From contig NZ_JAFBCJ010000001.1 in NCBI RefSeq assembly GCF_016907675.1, positions 2,170,001 to 2,234,000 on the forward strand: 64,000 bases of DNA, written 5' to 3'. The notes below the pieces were generated by a model. That model searched no databases. It was given only the letters and a program-made list of their open reading frames with translations, and was not told the origin of the DNA. The position numbers and the translations under genes were made by a program. The DNA comes from Geodermatophilus bullaregiensis. GTDB taxonomy: Bacteria; Actinomycetota; Actinomycetes; Mycobacteriales; Geodermatophilaceae. Below are positions 36,745 through 49,004 of this stretch, one piece after another (positions within the stretch are counted from its first letter, which is position 1; each line of letters starts with the position of its first letter).

Positions 36745-36745
<1 letters not shown>
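35885..36745 (-). CDS. purC: Phosphoribosylaminoimidazole-succinocarboxamide synthase
   Basis: A 286-residue SAICAR synthetase (CAIR plus aspartate plus ATP). N-terminal [37 protein letters not shown] is diagnostic, as are VECVARGYLSGSG and ADTKFEFG. Length matches the longer eukaryote-like/actinobacterial form. Coupled to purB by TGATG. Confidence 0.96.
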
Positions 36746-38052
<1,307 letters not shown>

Positions 38053-38156
38053 GCGGGTACCGCCCGCACCCGGTCAGCTCGTCGAGGCACGTGGGCATCC
38101 TCCCGCAGGGCTAGCGTGACCGGGCACGGGCCCCACCACCCTCCGGAAGGACCGCG

Positions 38157-39581
38157 ATGCTGCGACGGGCCACCCACCTCGTCGCCCGGGCGCGCGAGCA
38201 CATCCGGACGGCGGCCGAGCGGGACCCCCACGCCTGGCCCGAGCGCGACGACGACCGGGCGATCCTCGTGCACGACGACGAGGTCGAGCCGGCGCCCCAC
38301 GCCGTCCACGACGACCCGCCCGGCGAGGACGCACCGCTGGGCAGCCCGGCGCCGGGCGCCCCGGACCTCGACGGTCCGCTCGGCCCGGGTGGGGTGAGCG
38401 GACCGCCCCCGGGCGGTCGCCCGCACCGGCCCGGTGAGCGCGGACGCCGGCTGCTCGCCCCCGGCCGGGACGCTCCGCGCGGCGACGCAGCGGTCCCCAG
38501 CGGCCTGCGCACCGCCGCTGCGTACTCCTGGCGGCTGATCGCCGTCCTGGCCGGGCTCTACGTGCTGCTCTACGTGGCCGCCTACGTCGCCGTGGTGGTC
38601 GTCCCCGTGTTCGTGGCGCTGCTGCTGGCGGCCCTCCTGCAGCCGGGGGCGGCGGCACTCATCCGGCACGGCTGGCCGCGCTCGCTGGCCGCCTTCGTCA
38701 TGCTGCTGGTCGGGCTGGCGGTCGTCGCCGGGATCATCACGCTGGTCGTCCAGCAGATCACCGCCGGTTTCACCGACCTCGCCGACCAGGTCAGCGAGGG
38801 CCTGGTCCAGATCCGCAACTTCGTCGTCGACACCTTCCCGGTCACCCAGCGGCAGATCGACGAGGGCCTCACCGCCTTCCAGGACTTCGTCGCCGGCAAC
38901 CAGCAGGAGCTCGCCTCCGGCGCGATCACCACCGCCACCACGGTCGGCGAGGTCTTCACCGGCGTCGTCCTGGCGCTGTTCACGCTCTTCTTCTTCCTCA
39001 AGGACGGCCGGTCCATCTGGCTGTGGCTGGTCGGCCTGTTCCCGCGCGACTCCCGCGCCTACCTCGACGAGGCCGCCCGCCGCTCGTGGCGCACGCTCAT
39101 CTCCTACGTGCGGGCCACGGTCGCCGTCGCGCTGGTCGACGCCATCGGCATCGGGATCGGCCTGGCCGTCCTGGGCGTGCAGCTGGTGATCCCGCTGGCC
39201 GCGCTGGTCTTCCTCGGCGCGTTCATCCCGATCATCGGGTCGTTCCTCGCCGGGACGGTGGCGGTGCTGGTCGCGCTGGTGACCAAGGGGCCGATCACCG
39301 CGCTCATCGCCCTCGCCGTCGTGGTGGCGGTCATGCAGCTGGAGGGGCACGTCCTGCAGCCGCTGCTGCTCGGCAAGGCGGTGCACGTGCACCCGCTGGC
39401 CGTCGTCCTGGCCATCGCCGCGGGCCTGCTGATCGCCGGCATCTTCGGCGCGCTCATCGCCGTGCCGGTGGTGGCCTGCGCCAACGTGGCCGGCACCTAC
39501 CTGTCCCGGCGGCACGAGGGCCCGCGGCCGCCCGAGCCCCGCCCGGAGCGGGCGCGACCGGCCGTGGGGCTGCGCGGCTGA
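38157..39581 (+). CDS. AI-2E family transporter
   Basis: A 474-residue membrane protein. The first about 115 residues are a charged, Pro-rich cytoplasmic extension; then come about seven transmembrane helices of the AI-2E (PerM-like) family, with the hallmarks VALLLAALLQP, FFLKDGR, and LGAFIPIIGSFLAGTVAVLVAL followed by LEGHVLQPLLLG. Members export small molecules or sodium; AI-2 export is proven for few. An AAGGA ribosome site precedes the ATG. A dispersed palindromic element lies 11 nt after the stop. Confidence 0.87.
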   Translation: MLRRATHLVARAREHIRTAAERDPHAWPERDDDRAILVHDDEVEPAPHAVHDDPPGEDAPLGSPAPGAPDLDGPLGPGGVSGPPPGGRPHRPGERGRRLLAPGRDAPRGDAAVPSGLRTAAAYSWRLIAVLAGLYVLLYVAAYVAVVVVPVFVALLLAALLQPGAAALIRHGWPRSLAAFVMLLVGLAVVAGIITLVVQQITAGFTDLADQVSEGLVQIRNFVVDTFPVTQRQIDEGLTAFQDFVAGNQQELASGAITTATTVGEVFTGVVLALFTLFFFLKDGRSIWLWLVGLFPRDSRAYLDEAARRSWRTLISYVRATVAVALVDAIGIGIGLAVLGVQLVIPLAALVFLGAFIPIIGSFLAGTVAVLVALVTKGPITALIALAVVVAVMQLEGHVLQPLLLGKAVHVHPLAVVLAIAAGLLIAGIFGALIAVPVVACANVAGTYLSRRHEGPRPPEPRPERARPAVGLRG

Positions 39582-39592
39582 GGGCGCGCGAG

Positions 39593-39669
39593 GATCAGGT
39601 GACCTGATCACGGCGCGTCCTCCCCGACCGCCCACCGTGCGGGAGGACGCGCTGCGGTGCGGGAGGACG
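39593..39669. repeat. Dispersed palindromic element, copy 2
   Basis: GATCAGGTGACCTGATC (39593-39609) followed by stem GCGCGTCCTCCC (39613-39624) / GGGAGGACGCGC (39641-39652) and TGCGGTGCGGGAGGACGG. It fills the whole gap between the convergent AI-2E and purD genes. Confidence 0.85.
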
Positions 39670-39673
39670 GCGG

Positions 39674-40942
39674 CTAGGGAACGGCGATCCGGCCCTCGAC
39701 GGCGGCCAGCGCGATGTCGGTGCGCCAGTGCGCCCCGGCCAGCCGGACGCCGGCCACCCGCTCGTAGGCCGCCTGCCGGGCGGCGGCGAGGTCGGCGCCG
39801 GTCGCGGTCACCGCGAGCACCCGGCCACCGGCGGAGCGGACCGTCCCCTCGGCGTCCACCGCGGTGCCCGCGTGCAGCACGCCCTCGCCGTCGGCACCGG
39901 TGACCGGGTCGCCGGTGCGCGGCCGTTCCGGGTAGCCGGAGGCGGCGACCACCACCGTGACGGCGGCACCGGAGCGCCAGCGCAGCGGCGGGTGGTCGGC
40001 CAGCGTGCCGGTGGCCGCGGCGCGCAGCAGACCGGCCAGTGGCGTCTCCAGCAGCGGCAGGACCACCTGGGTCTCGGGGTCGCCGAAGCGGGCGTTGAAC
40101 TCCACCACCCGCACGCCGTGCGAGGTCAGCGCCAGCCCGGCGTAGAGCAGGCCGGAGAACGGCTCGCCGCGGCGGCGCATCTCGTCGACGGTCGGCTGCA
40201 GCACCGTGGCCAGCACCTCGTCGACCAGCTCCGGCGGCGCCCACGGCAGCGGCGCGTAGGCGCCCATCCCGCCGGTGTTCGGACCGGCGTCGCCGTCGTC
40301 GCGGCGCTTGGCGTCCTGGGCGGGCACCAGCGGCAGCACCGTCGTCCCGTCGGTGACGGCGAACAGCGACACCTCCGGCCCGTCGAGGAAGTCCTCGACC
40401 AGCACCGCCCCACCGGCGTCGAGCACCGCGCGGCCGTGGGCGAGCGCGGCGTCCCGGTCGGTCGTGACGACGACGCCCTTGCCGGCGGCCAGGCCGTCGT
40501 CCTTGACGACGTACGGTCCCCCACCCGCCCGGCCGGCCTCGTCGAGCGCGGTCTCCAGCTCGGCGGCACCGCCCACCGGCCACGAGCGGGCGGTCGGCAC
40601 CCCCGCGGCGGCCATCACGTGCTTGGCGAAGGACTTGCTGCCCTCGATCTGCGCGGCCTGCGCCGAGGGGCCGAAGCAGGCGATCCCGGCCTCGCGGACG
40701 GCGTCGGCGGCGCCGGCGACGAGCGGCACCTCGGGCCCGATCACGACCAGGTCGGCGCCCCAGCCGGTGGCCAGCGCGGCGACGGCGACCGGGTCGGTGA
40801 CGGTGACCGGCGCCGCCTCGGCGATCGTGCGCGTGCCGGCGTTGCCCGGGGCACAGGCCAGCGCGGTGACCGCGGGATCGGACGACAGAGCCACGCACAG
40901 GGCGTGCTCCCGGGCTCCGGAGCCGATCACGAGCACGCGCAC
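39674..40942 (-). CDS. purD: Phosphoribosylamine-glycine ligase
   Basis: A 422-residue ATP-grasp GAR synthetase, step 2 of purine synthesis. N-terminal [13 protein letters not shown], then [27 protein letters not shown], the ATP-grasp [13 protein letters not shown] and [13 protein letters not shown] near residue 290. TAGGGT is 8 nt before the GTG: a leaderless promoter inside the short gap after rsgA. Confidence 0.96.
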   Translation of the reverse strand: MRVLVIGSGAREHALCVALSSDPAVTALACAPGNAGTRTIAEAAPVTVTDPVAVAALATGWGADLVVIGPEVPLVAGAADAVREAGIACFGPSAQAAQIEGSKSFAKHVMAAAGVPTARSWPVGGAAELETALDEAGRAGGGPYVVKDDGLAAGKGVVVTTDRDAALAHGRAVLDAGGAVLVEDFLDGPEVSLFAVTDGTTVLPLVPAQDAKRRDDGDAGPNTGGMGAYAPLPWAPPELVDEVLATVLQPTVDEMRRRGEPFSGLLYAGLALTSHGVRVVEFNARFGDPETQVVLPLLETPLAGLLRAAATGTLADHPPLRWRSGAAVTVVVAASGYPERPRTGDPVTGADGEGVLHAGTAVDAEGTVRSAGGRVLAVTATGADLAAARQAAYERVAGVRLAGAHWRTDIALAAVEGRIAVP

Positions 40943-40968
40943 GGACGGCGACCCTACCCAGGGGGACC

Positions 40969-42042
40969 TCAGCGCACCCGGTTCGGCTGGTCCCGCATCG
41001 CGCGGTGCAGCGCCTTGACCCGGGCGTGCTCGGCGGCGCGGGCGCGGGCGTCGGCGCGCAGCAGCTGGCGGTGCGCCTCGGCCTGCAGCTTGCGCCAGCC
41101 CAGCAGGCGCGCGGGGTCCAGCCGCCCGTCGTCGATGGCCGCGGCGACCGCGCAGCCGGGCTCGGTGCGGTGCGCGCAGTCGCGGAAGCGGCAGCGGGTG
41201 GCCAGCTCGGCGACGTCGGCGTAGGCGGCGTCGACGCCCTCGTCGTCGTAGAGCCCCAGCTCCCGCATGCCGGGGGTGTCGATCAGCAGGCCGCCGCCGG
41301 GCAGCACGTGCAGCTCCCGGGCGGTGGTGGTGTGCCGGCCACGCCCGTCGCCCTCCCGCACCTCCCGGGTCGGCGCCACGACCCGGCCGGCCAGCGCGTT
41401 GGCCAGCGAGGACTTCCCGACGCCGGAGGGGCCGACCATCGCCGCCGTCCGGCCGGGCCCGATCAGCGCCCGGAGCGCCTCCACGCCCTCGCCGGTGCGG
41501 ACGCTGACCGCCAGCACCCCGACACCGATCGCCTCCTCCTCGACCTCCGCCACCGCGGCCGGCACGTCGTCGCACAGGTCGGCCTTGGTGAGGACGACGA
41601 CCGGCGTCGCCCCGCTCGACCACGCCACGGCCAGGTAGCGCTCGACCCGGCGGGCACGCGTCGGGCCGGCCAGCGCGTCGACGACCAGCACGGTGTCGAG
41701 GTTGGCGGCCACCACCTGCGCGGCCGACGCGCGCCCGGCGACGGTGCGGGTGAACGCCGAGCGGCGCGGCAGCAGCGCGACGGCGAGCTCGCCGCGCAGG
41801 GCCACCCAGTCCCCCACGGCGGGCGCGTCGACGCCGTCGGGGTCGTGCAGCGCCGCCGCCGGGTGCACCCGCCGTTCACCGTCGGCGGTGAGCACGGTGA
41901 GCCGGCCGCGGTCGACCCGCGCCACCCGGGCCAGCTCGGTCCCGGACGGGAGGGGTTCGTGTGACGGGGGTGACCCGCCGGTGTATGAGACATGCGCCAC
42001 ACCCCGGATGATGGCGCGCAGGTCAGCGAGCCGTCCTCCCAT
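40969..42042 (-). CDS. rsgA: Ribosome small subunit-dependent GTPase A
   Basis: About 357 residues. RsgA matures the 30S subunit in late assembly. It shows an OB-fold N-terminal domain, circularly permuted GTPase motifs (TKADLCDD G4 before [16 protein letters not shown]1, then [11 protein letters not shown]3) and a C-terminal zinc knuckle [14 protein letters not shown]. The ATG at 42042 gives a slightly long N-terminus; a start about 14 codons later is possible. It diverges from the glycerophosphodiesterase gene. Confidence 0.93.
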   Translation of the reverse strand: MGGRLADLRAIIRGVAHVSYTGGSPPSHEPLPSGTELARVARVDRGRLTVLTADGERRVHPAAALHDPDGVDAPAVGDWVALRGELAVALLPRRSAFTRTVAGRASAAQVVAANLDTVLVVDALAGPTRARRVERYLAVAWSSGATPVVVLTKADLCDDVPAAVAEVEEEAIGVGVLAVSVRTGEGVEALRALIGPGRTAAMVGPSGVGKSSLANALAGRVVAPTREVREGDGRGRHTTTARELHVLPGGGLLIDTPGMRELGLYDDEGVDAAYADVAELATRCRFRDCAHRTEPGCAVAAAIDDGRLDPARLLGWRKLQAEAHRQLLRADARARAAEHARVKALHRAMRDQPNRVR

Positions 42043-42105
42043 TTGTGCCCGACTCGCCCCCCGTCGTTCGCCCCCGCGAAACCCGGCTGGGGTGTCCTGG
42101 ACCGC

Positions 42106-43143
42106 ATGCACGCGATCGAGTCGCTCGCGACTCCCGCAGTGGCCCGCCTCCCCCGCGCCGTCGTCGTCGGGCACCGCGGTGCCTGCGCGTACCGCCCCGA
42201 GCACACGCTCGCCAGCTACGAGCTGGCCATCGACATGGGCGCCGACCTCATCGAGCCCGACCTCGTCGTCAGCCGGGACGGCGTCCTGGTCGCGCGGCAC
42301 GAGAACGAGCTGTCCCGCTCCACGGACGTGGCCGAGCGGCCCGAGTTCGCCGATCGCCGCACCACCCGCCGCGTGGGCCGCAAGCGGCGCACCGGCTGGT
42401 TCGCCGAGGACTTCACCCTCGCCGAGCTGCGCACGCTGCGCGCCGTCGAGCGGATGCCGCAGCTGCGGCCGCTCAACACCGCCTACGACGGCCGCTTCGG
42501 GATCCTGACGCTGGAGGAGGTCGTGGAGCTGGCCCGCCGCCGGTCCACGCCCGAGCGGCCGGTCCGGGTGCTCGCCGAGCTGAAGAAGCCCAGCTGGTCG
42601 GCCGAGCACGGCCAGCCGATGACCGAGCTGGTCGCCGCCGAGCTGCGCCGGCTCGACGCCGCCGCGCCGGACGGCACCGTCGTCGTCCAGTCCTTCGACG
42701 CCGGCGCCCTGCGCCGGCTGCGGGCCGACCTCGGCGACGGCGGCCCGACGATGCTCCAGCTGGTCGACGAGGCCCCGGTCGACGACGCGCTGGTCACCAG
42801 CGTCGGCCTGCGCGCGGTGGCCACCTACGCGCAGGGCATCGCGCCCAGCCGCCACCGGATCCTGCTGCGCGACGCCGACGGCGCGCTGACCGGCGTCTCC
42901 GACCTCGTGGCCCGCGCCCACCACGCCGGGCTCCTGGTCGTGCCGTGGACGCTGGCCGCGGAGAACGCCTTCCTGCCGCGGCACCTGCGCATCGGCACCG
43001 ACCCGGCCGCCACCGGCGACGCGCGCGCGGAGGCCCGCCTGATGCTGGCCCTCGGCGTGGACGGGGTCATCACCGACAACCCCGACGTCACCGTGGCCGC
43101 CCGCGCCGAGCTGGCCACCGCGGCGGTCGACGCCGCCGCCTGA
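42106..43143 (+). CDS. Glycerophosphodiester phosphodiesterase
   Basis: A 345-residue GDPD-family TIM barrel that splits glycerophosphodiesters to glycerol-3-phosphate and an alcohol. Catalytic histidines and metal site are visible in VVGHRGACAYRPEHTLASYELAIDMGADLIEPDLVVSRDG and VARHENELSRST, with LAELKK further on. It has no signal peptide. ATG at 42106; no clear ribosome site. Its 3' end faces purA across a double palindromic element. Confidence 0.9.
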   Translation: MHAIESLATPAVARLPRAVVVGHRGACAYRPEHTLASYELAIDMGADLIEPDLVVSRDGVLVARHENELSRSTDVAERPEFADRRTTRRVGRKRRTGWFAEDFTLAELRTLRAVERMPQLRPLNTAYDGRFGILTLEEVVELARRRSTPERPVRVLAELKKPSWSAEHGQPMTELVAAELRRLDAAAPDGTVVVQSFDAGALRRLRADLGDGGPTMLQLVDEAPVDDALVTSVGLRAVATYAQGIAPSRHRILLRDADGALTGVSDLVARAHHAGLLVVPWTLAAENAFLPRHLRIGTDPAATGDARAEARLMLALGVDGVITDNPDVTVAARAELATAAVDAAA

Positions 43144-43166
43144 GGTCCCGGCCCGGCCCGCGCGAT

Positions 43167-43256
43167 GATCAGGTGACCTGATCCCGGCGCGTCCTCCCGC
43201 ACCGCCCACGGTCAGGGAGGACGCGCCACGGTCAGGTCACCTGATCGTGGCGCGCC
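43167..43256. repeat. Dispersed palindromic element, copy 3 (symmetrical, double)
   Basis: GATCAGGTGACCTGATC (43167-43183), stem GCGCGTCCTCCC (43187-43198) / GGGAGGACGCGC (43215-43226), then a second inverted palindrome copy AGGTCACCTGATC (to 43246) followed by GTGGCGCG. It lies between convergent genes. Confidence 0.87.
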
Positions 43257-43258
43257 GA

Positions 43259-45228
<1,970 letters not shown>

Positions 45229-45308
45229 GGACGGCCGCCGTCGTGGACACTGGGGGTCCCGAGCCGAGGAGGACCGCTGCGCCCGTTCCCGACCGTGCCC
45301 GGGGTGCC

Positions 45309-46367
45309 GTGCCGGTGACCGCCGACCGCCTCGTCTTCGCCCGTCGTCCGGCGCCGCCGCCGCGGCAGCGGCTGCTCGACCGGGTGCTGGTGCGCCCCAG
45401 CCTGCCGGCGGTGCTGGGACTGGTGGTCGTCGTCCTGGTCTTCGGTCTGCGGGTGCCCGAGCTGCTCTCGGTCGGGGGCCTGGCGGGGGTCCTGGACGCC
45501 GCCGCGCTGCTCGGCATCGGCGGGGTCGCCGTGGGCCTGCTCCTGGTGGGTGGCCACTTCGACCTCTCGATCGGCACGCTGGCGGTGTCCAGCGCCGTCC
45601 TCACCGGGATCCTCGCCGGGCCGGCCGAGTGGGGCGTCTGGCCGGCGCTCGCCACGTCGCTGGCCGCGGTGCTGGTGGTGGGCCTGGTCAACGGGTGGCT
45701 CGTCGTCCGGACCGGACTGCCCAGCTTCCTGGTCACCCTCGCCACGGCGCTGGTGCTGCAGGGCGTGACGGTGGCCGGGATGCCGCTGGTGGCCGGTGCC
45801 CCCCGGGTCAGCGGCCTGGACGAGGCACCCGGCTGGGCCTCGGCGTCGGCGCTGTTCGGGTCGACGGCGGAGGTCGGCGGCGGCGTGTTCTCCGTCGCGC
45901 TGCTGTGGTGGGTCGCGCTCACCGCCGGTGCCGGCTGGCTGCTGTGGCACACCCGCTTCGGCAACGCGGTGCTGTCGATGGGCGGGTCCCGCACGGCTGC
46001 CCGCGAACTGGGCGTGCCGGTCCCCCGGACGACGCTGGTCCTCTACGCCCTGACCGCGGCGGCCGCCTGGCTGCTCGGCACGCTGACCCTGGTGCCGGCC
46101 GCCAGCGTGGCCGCGACGCCGTCGCTGGCCACGGCGATCGACTTCGTGGTGGTCGCGGTCATCGGCGGCTGCCTGCTGACCGGCGGCTACGGGTCCATGG
46201 CCGGTGCCGCGGCCGGCGCGCTGCTCTACGCCGTCGCCCGCCAGGGGGTGGAGCTCTCCGGCTGGGACCCGCGCTGGTCACAGGCGCTGCTCGGCGTCCT
46301 GCTGCTGGTCGCGCTCCTGGTGAGCGGGGTGGTGCGCGGCCGGCTGCGGGCCGCGCCGCGGTCGTGA
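45309..46367 (+). CDS. Sugar-type ABC transporter permease (RbsC/BPL-2 family)
   Basis: About 352 residues with 8-10 transmembrane helices. The family motif appears as GGHFDLSIGTLAVSSAVLTGIL, then LPSFLVTLATALVLQGV and VVVAVIGGCLLTGGYGSMAGAAAGALL, as in ribose/simple sugar permeases. The start is uncertain: GTG 45309 or 45315 are both in frame; a GGAGG sits about 30 nt upstream. The stop overlaps the ATPase gene (GTGA). No solute-binding protein gene is adjacent, so the sugar or nucleoside substrate is unknown. Confidence 0.83.
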   Translation: MPVTADRLVFARRPAPPPRQRLLDRVLVRPSLPAVLGLVVVVLVFGLRVPELLSVGGLAGVLDAAALLGIGGVAVGLLLVGGHFDLSIGTLAVSSAVLTGILAGPAEWGVWPALATSLAAVLVVGLVNGWLVVRTGLPSFLVTLATALVLQGVTVAGMPLVAGAPRVSGLDEAPGWASASALFGSTAEVGGGVFSVALLWWVALTAGAGWLLWHTRFGNAVLSMGGSRTAARELGVPVPRTTLVLYALTAAAAWLLGTLTLVPAASVAATPSLATAIDFVVVAVIGGCLLTGGYGSMAGAAAGALLYAVARQGVELSGWDPRWSQALLGVLLLVALLVSGVVRGRLRAAPRS

Positions 46368-47179
46368 CCGCCGCGGACTCCGGCCGGCCGCCGGTGCTGG
46401 AGCTGCGCGGGCTGACCGTCCGCTTCGGCAGCGTGGCCGCGCTCGACCGGGTCGGCGTCACGCTGGACGGCGGGCGGATCACCTGCGTGCTCGGGGAGAA
46501 CGGCTCGGGCAAGTCGACGCTGGTCTCGGTGCTGTCCGGGCTGACGCGGCACGACGAGGGCGAGCTGCTGCTCGACGGCGTCCCGGTGCGCTTCCGCGAC
46601 CCCCGTGCGGCGCGGGCCGCCGGGATCGCGACGGTGTGGCAGGACCTCGCCGTCGCGCCGCTGCTGTCGGTGTGGCGCAACTTCTGCCTCGGCGCGGAGC
46701 CCACCCGCGGCGTGTGGCCGCTGCGCCGGCTCGACCGCGACGCCGGGCGGGAGACCACCGTGCGGGCGCTGGAGCGGGTCGGCGTCACGGGGGTCGACCC
46801 CGACCGCCCGGCCAGCGCGATGCGCGCCGGCGAGCGGCAGAGCCTGGCCATCGCGCGGGCCCTGCACTTCGGCGCGCGGGCGCTGGTGCTCGACGAGCCG
46901 ACCGCGCCGATGACCATCGCCCAGCAGACGCTGGTCGGCCAGGCCGTGCTGCGCGCGCGGGCCGAGGGTCTCGCCGTCGTGCTGGTGACGCACAACCCGC
47001 GCTACGCGCACCTGGTCGGCGACCGCTACCTGCTGCTGGCGCGCGGCCAGGTGGCCGGTGACCTCACGCGCGCCGACGTCGACGCCGACGACCTCACCCG
47101 GCTCATGGCCGGCGGCGAGGAGCTCACCGCCCTGACCACCCGCCTGCACGAGCTGCACCCCGAGCTCGGCGAGCGCTGA
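46364..47179 (+). CDS. ABC transporter ATP-binding protein (single domain)
   Basis: A 271-residue ATPase: Walker A GENGSGKST near residue 45, Q-loop VWQDLAVAP, Walker B ALVLDEPTA and H-loop THNP. The signature motif is degenerate (MRAGERQSLAIARAL instead of LSGGQ), as often in sugar-type ATPases. Most RbsA-like ATPases have two domains; this one has one, like fructose-type FrcA. It pairs with the upstream permease. Confidence 0.87.
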   Translation: MTAADSGRPPVLELRGLTVRFGSVAALDRVGVTLDGGRITCVLGENGSGKSTLVSVLSGLTRHDEGELLLDGVPVRFRDPRAARAAGIATVWQDLAVAPLLSVWRNFCLGAEPTRGVWPLRRLDRDAGRETTVRALERVGVTGVDPDRPASAMRAGERQSLAIARALHFGARALVLDEPTAPMTIAQQTLVGQAVLRARAEGLAVVLVTHNPRYAHLVGDRYLLLARGQVAGDLTRADVDADDLTRLMAGGEELTALTTRLHELHPELGER

Positions 47180-47181
47180 GC

Positions 47182-47207
47182 CCGTGCACCTCCGCGGAGG
47201 TGCACGG
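47182..47207. terminator. 26-nt perfect palindrome terminator
   Basis: CCGTGCACCTCCG meets its exact complement at a CGCG centre, 3 nt after the ABC operon stop and 15 nt before the convergent small gene. Same core as the hairpins at 30375 and 47437. Confidence 0.8.
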
Positions 47208-47221
47208 ACTCCGCGACGGGG

Positions 47222-47365
47222 TCAGGTGAAGAAGCTGACGCCGCCGGGACCCACGAGCAGGCCGACGACGATCAGCACGATCCCCCAGAGCAGTTGCCGG
47301 CGGACGATCGCGAGGATGCCGGCGATCACCAGGACGACGGCGAGGATCCAGAGCAGTGTTTCCAC
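47222..47365 (-). CDS. GPGG-motif small membrane protein
   Basis: A 47-residue peptide with two hydrophobic helices (LLWILAVVLVIAGILAIV and WGIVLIVVGLLV) and the C-terminal GPGG motif that names the family; function unknown. GTG 47365 has GGGAGGTGG about 5 nt upstream. Confidence 0.85.
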   Translation of the reverse strand: METLLWILAVVLVIAGILAIVRRQLLWGIVLIVVGLLVGPGGVSFFT

Positions 47366-47436
47366 GTGCCACCTCCCATGACCCGGGCACGAGCGCCCGG
47401 GACACGGAGTGTGGCCCTGACCAGGCCCTTCAGCCA

Positions 47437-47463
47437 GTCGTGCACCTCCGCGAAGTGCACGAC
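47437..47463. terminator. Hairpin terminator of the aldolase-DUF3151 operon
   Basis: Arms GTCGTGCAC and GTGCACGAC (9 bp) around CTCCGCGAA, 6 nt after the DUF3151 stop. Confidence 0.7.
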
Positions 47464-47469
47464 CCCGCG

Positions 47470-47880
47470 TCAGGCGGCCAGGGACGGGTCGCAGTCGCGC
47501 AGCAGCTGGGTGCAGCGCTCCTGCTCGTCCACCTCGCCGATCGCCTCGGCGGCGCGGGCGAGGACGGTGACGCAGCGCAGGAAGCCCCGGTTGGGCTCGT
47601 GCGACCACGGCACCGGGCCGTAGCCCTTCCAGCCGTTCCTGCGCAGCGCGTCGAGGCCGCGGTGGTAGCCGGTGCGGGCGTAGGCGTAGGCCTCGACGGT
47701 GCGGCCGCCGTCGATCGCGCCCTCGGCCAGCGCCGCCCAGGCCGCGCTGGCCCGCGGGTGCCCCGCCGCCACCTCGGCGGGGTCGGTGCCGGCCGCCAGC
47801 GCGGCCTCCGCCTCCGGGTCACCGGGCAGCAGCGTGGCCGGCGGCTCGCCGAGCAGGTTGTGCCCGTGGGTCACGCTCAC
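47470..47880 (-). CDS. DUF3151 family protein
   Basis: A 136-residue helical protein (GEPPATLLPGDPEAEAALAAG, YAYARTGYHRGLDALRRNGWKGYGPVPW). DUF3151 is an actinobacterial family of unknown function usually next to class II aldolase, as here. GTG 47880 overlaps the aldolase stop (GTGA), so the two are co-translated. Confidence 0.88.
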   Translation of the reverse strand: MSVTHGHNLLGEPPATLLPGDPEAEAALAAGTDPAEVAAGHPRASAAWAALAEGAIDGGRTVEAYAYARTGYHRGLDALRRNGWKGYGPVPWSHEPNRGFLRCVTVLARAAEAIGEVDEQERCTQLLRDCDPSLAA

Positions 47881-48911
47881 GCCCCCTGCGACTGACCGGC
47901 CGAGAGCAGGTCCTCGCAGGCCTGCACGACGCGGGCGGCCATGCCGGTCTCGGCCAGCTTCATGTAGGTGCGGGGGTCGTAGGTCTTCTTGTTGCCGACC
48001 TCGCCGTCGATCTTGAGCACGCCGTCGTAGTTGCTGAACATGTGGCCGACGATCGGCCGGGTGAAGGCGTACTGGGTGTCGGTGTCGACGTTCATCTTCA
48101 CGACGCCGTAGGACAGCGCCTCGCGGATCTCCTCCTGCGCGGAGCCCGAGCCGCCGTGGAAGACCAGGTTGAACGGCTTGGCGCCGTCCCCGAGGCCGAA
48201 CTCCCCCGCCACGACGTCCTGGCCCTCCTTGAGGATCTCCGGGCGCAGCTTGACGTTGCCGGGCTTGTAGACGCCGTGGACGTTGCCGAAGGTGGCGGCG
48301 AGCAGGTAGACGCCCTTCTCGCCGAGGCCCAGGCTCTTCGCGGTGGCCACGAAGTCGCCGGGGGCGGTGTAGAGCTTGTCGTTGATGTCGTGGCTGACGC
48401 CGTCCTCCTCGCCGCCGACGACGCCGATCTCCACCTCGAGCACGATCTTGGCGGCGGCGCACTTCTCGATGAGCTCGGCGGCGATCTGCAGGTTCTCGTC
48501 GAGGTCGATGGCCGAGCCGTCCCACATGTGCGACTGGAACAGCGGCGCCTGGCCGGCGTCGACCCGGTCCCTGGACAGGGCGATCAGCGGGCGGACGTAG
48601 GCGTCCAGCTTGTCCTTGGGGCAGTGGTCGGTGTGCAGCGCCACGTTGACCGGGTACTTCTCGGCGACGACGTGGGCGAACTCGGCCAGCGCGACGGCGC
48701 CGGTGACCATGTCCTTGACCCGGGTGCCCGAGCCGAACTCGGCGCCGCCGGTGGAGACCTGGATGATGCCGTCGCTGCCGGCGTCGGCGAAGCCGCGCAG
48801 CGCCGCGTTGACCGTCTCCGAGGAGGTGCAGTTGATCGCCGGGTAGGCGAAGCCGCCCTCCTTGGCCCGGTTGATCATGTCGGCGTAGACCTCGGGGGTC
48901 GCGATGGGCAT
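47877..48911 (-). CDS. fba: Class II fructose-bisphosphate aldolase
   Basis: A 344-residue zinc aldolase of glycolysis/gluconeogenesis: cleaves fructose 1,6-bisphosphate. Zinc ligands HTDHCPKD (about 96-103), EVEIGVVGGEEDG, and the phosphate loop HGGSGS; NVDTDTQYAFTRP contacts substrate. ATG at 48911 has GGAGT upstream; an upstream 14-codon extension is rejected. Confidence 0.96.
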   Translation of the reverse strand: MPIATPEVYADMINRAKEGGFAYPAINCTSSETVNAALRGFADAGSDGIIQVSTGGAEFGSGTRVKDMVTGAVALAEFAHVVAEKYPVNVALHTDHCPKDKLDAYVRPLIALSRDRVDAGQAPLFQSHMWDGSAIDLDENLQIAAELIEKCAAAKIVLEVEIGVVGGEEDGVSHDINDKLYTAPGDFVATAKSLGLGEKGVYLLAATFGNVHGVYKPGNVKLRPEILKEGQDVVAGEFGLGDGAKPFNLVFHGGSGSAQEEIREALSYGVVKMNVDTDTQYAFTRPIVGHMFSNYDGVLKIDGEVGNKKTYDPRTYMKLAETGMAARVVQACEDLLSAGQSQGA

Positions 48912-49004
48912 GCGGGCACTCCTCGTCGATCGGCGCTGGCTGCCGGTCAGCATCCCACCTGCCGGGGCCGCGCCGACAGCGGGCGTTCCCCCGGGTCGGG
49001 GCCC

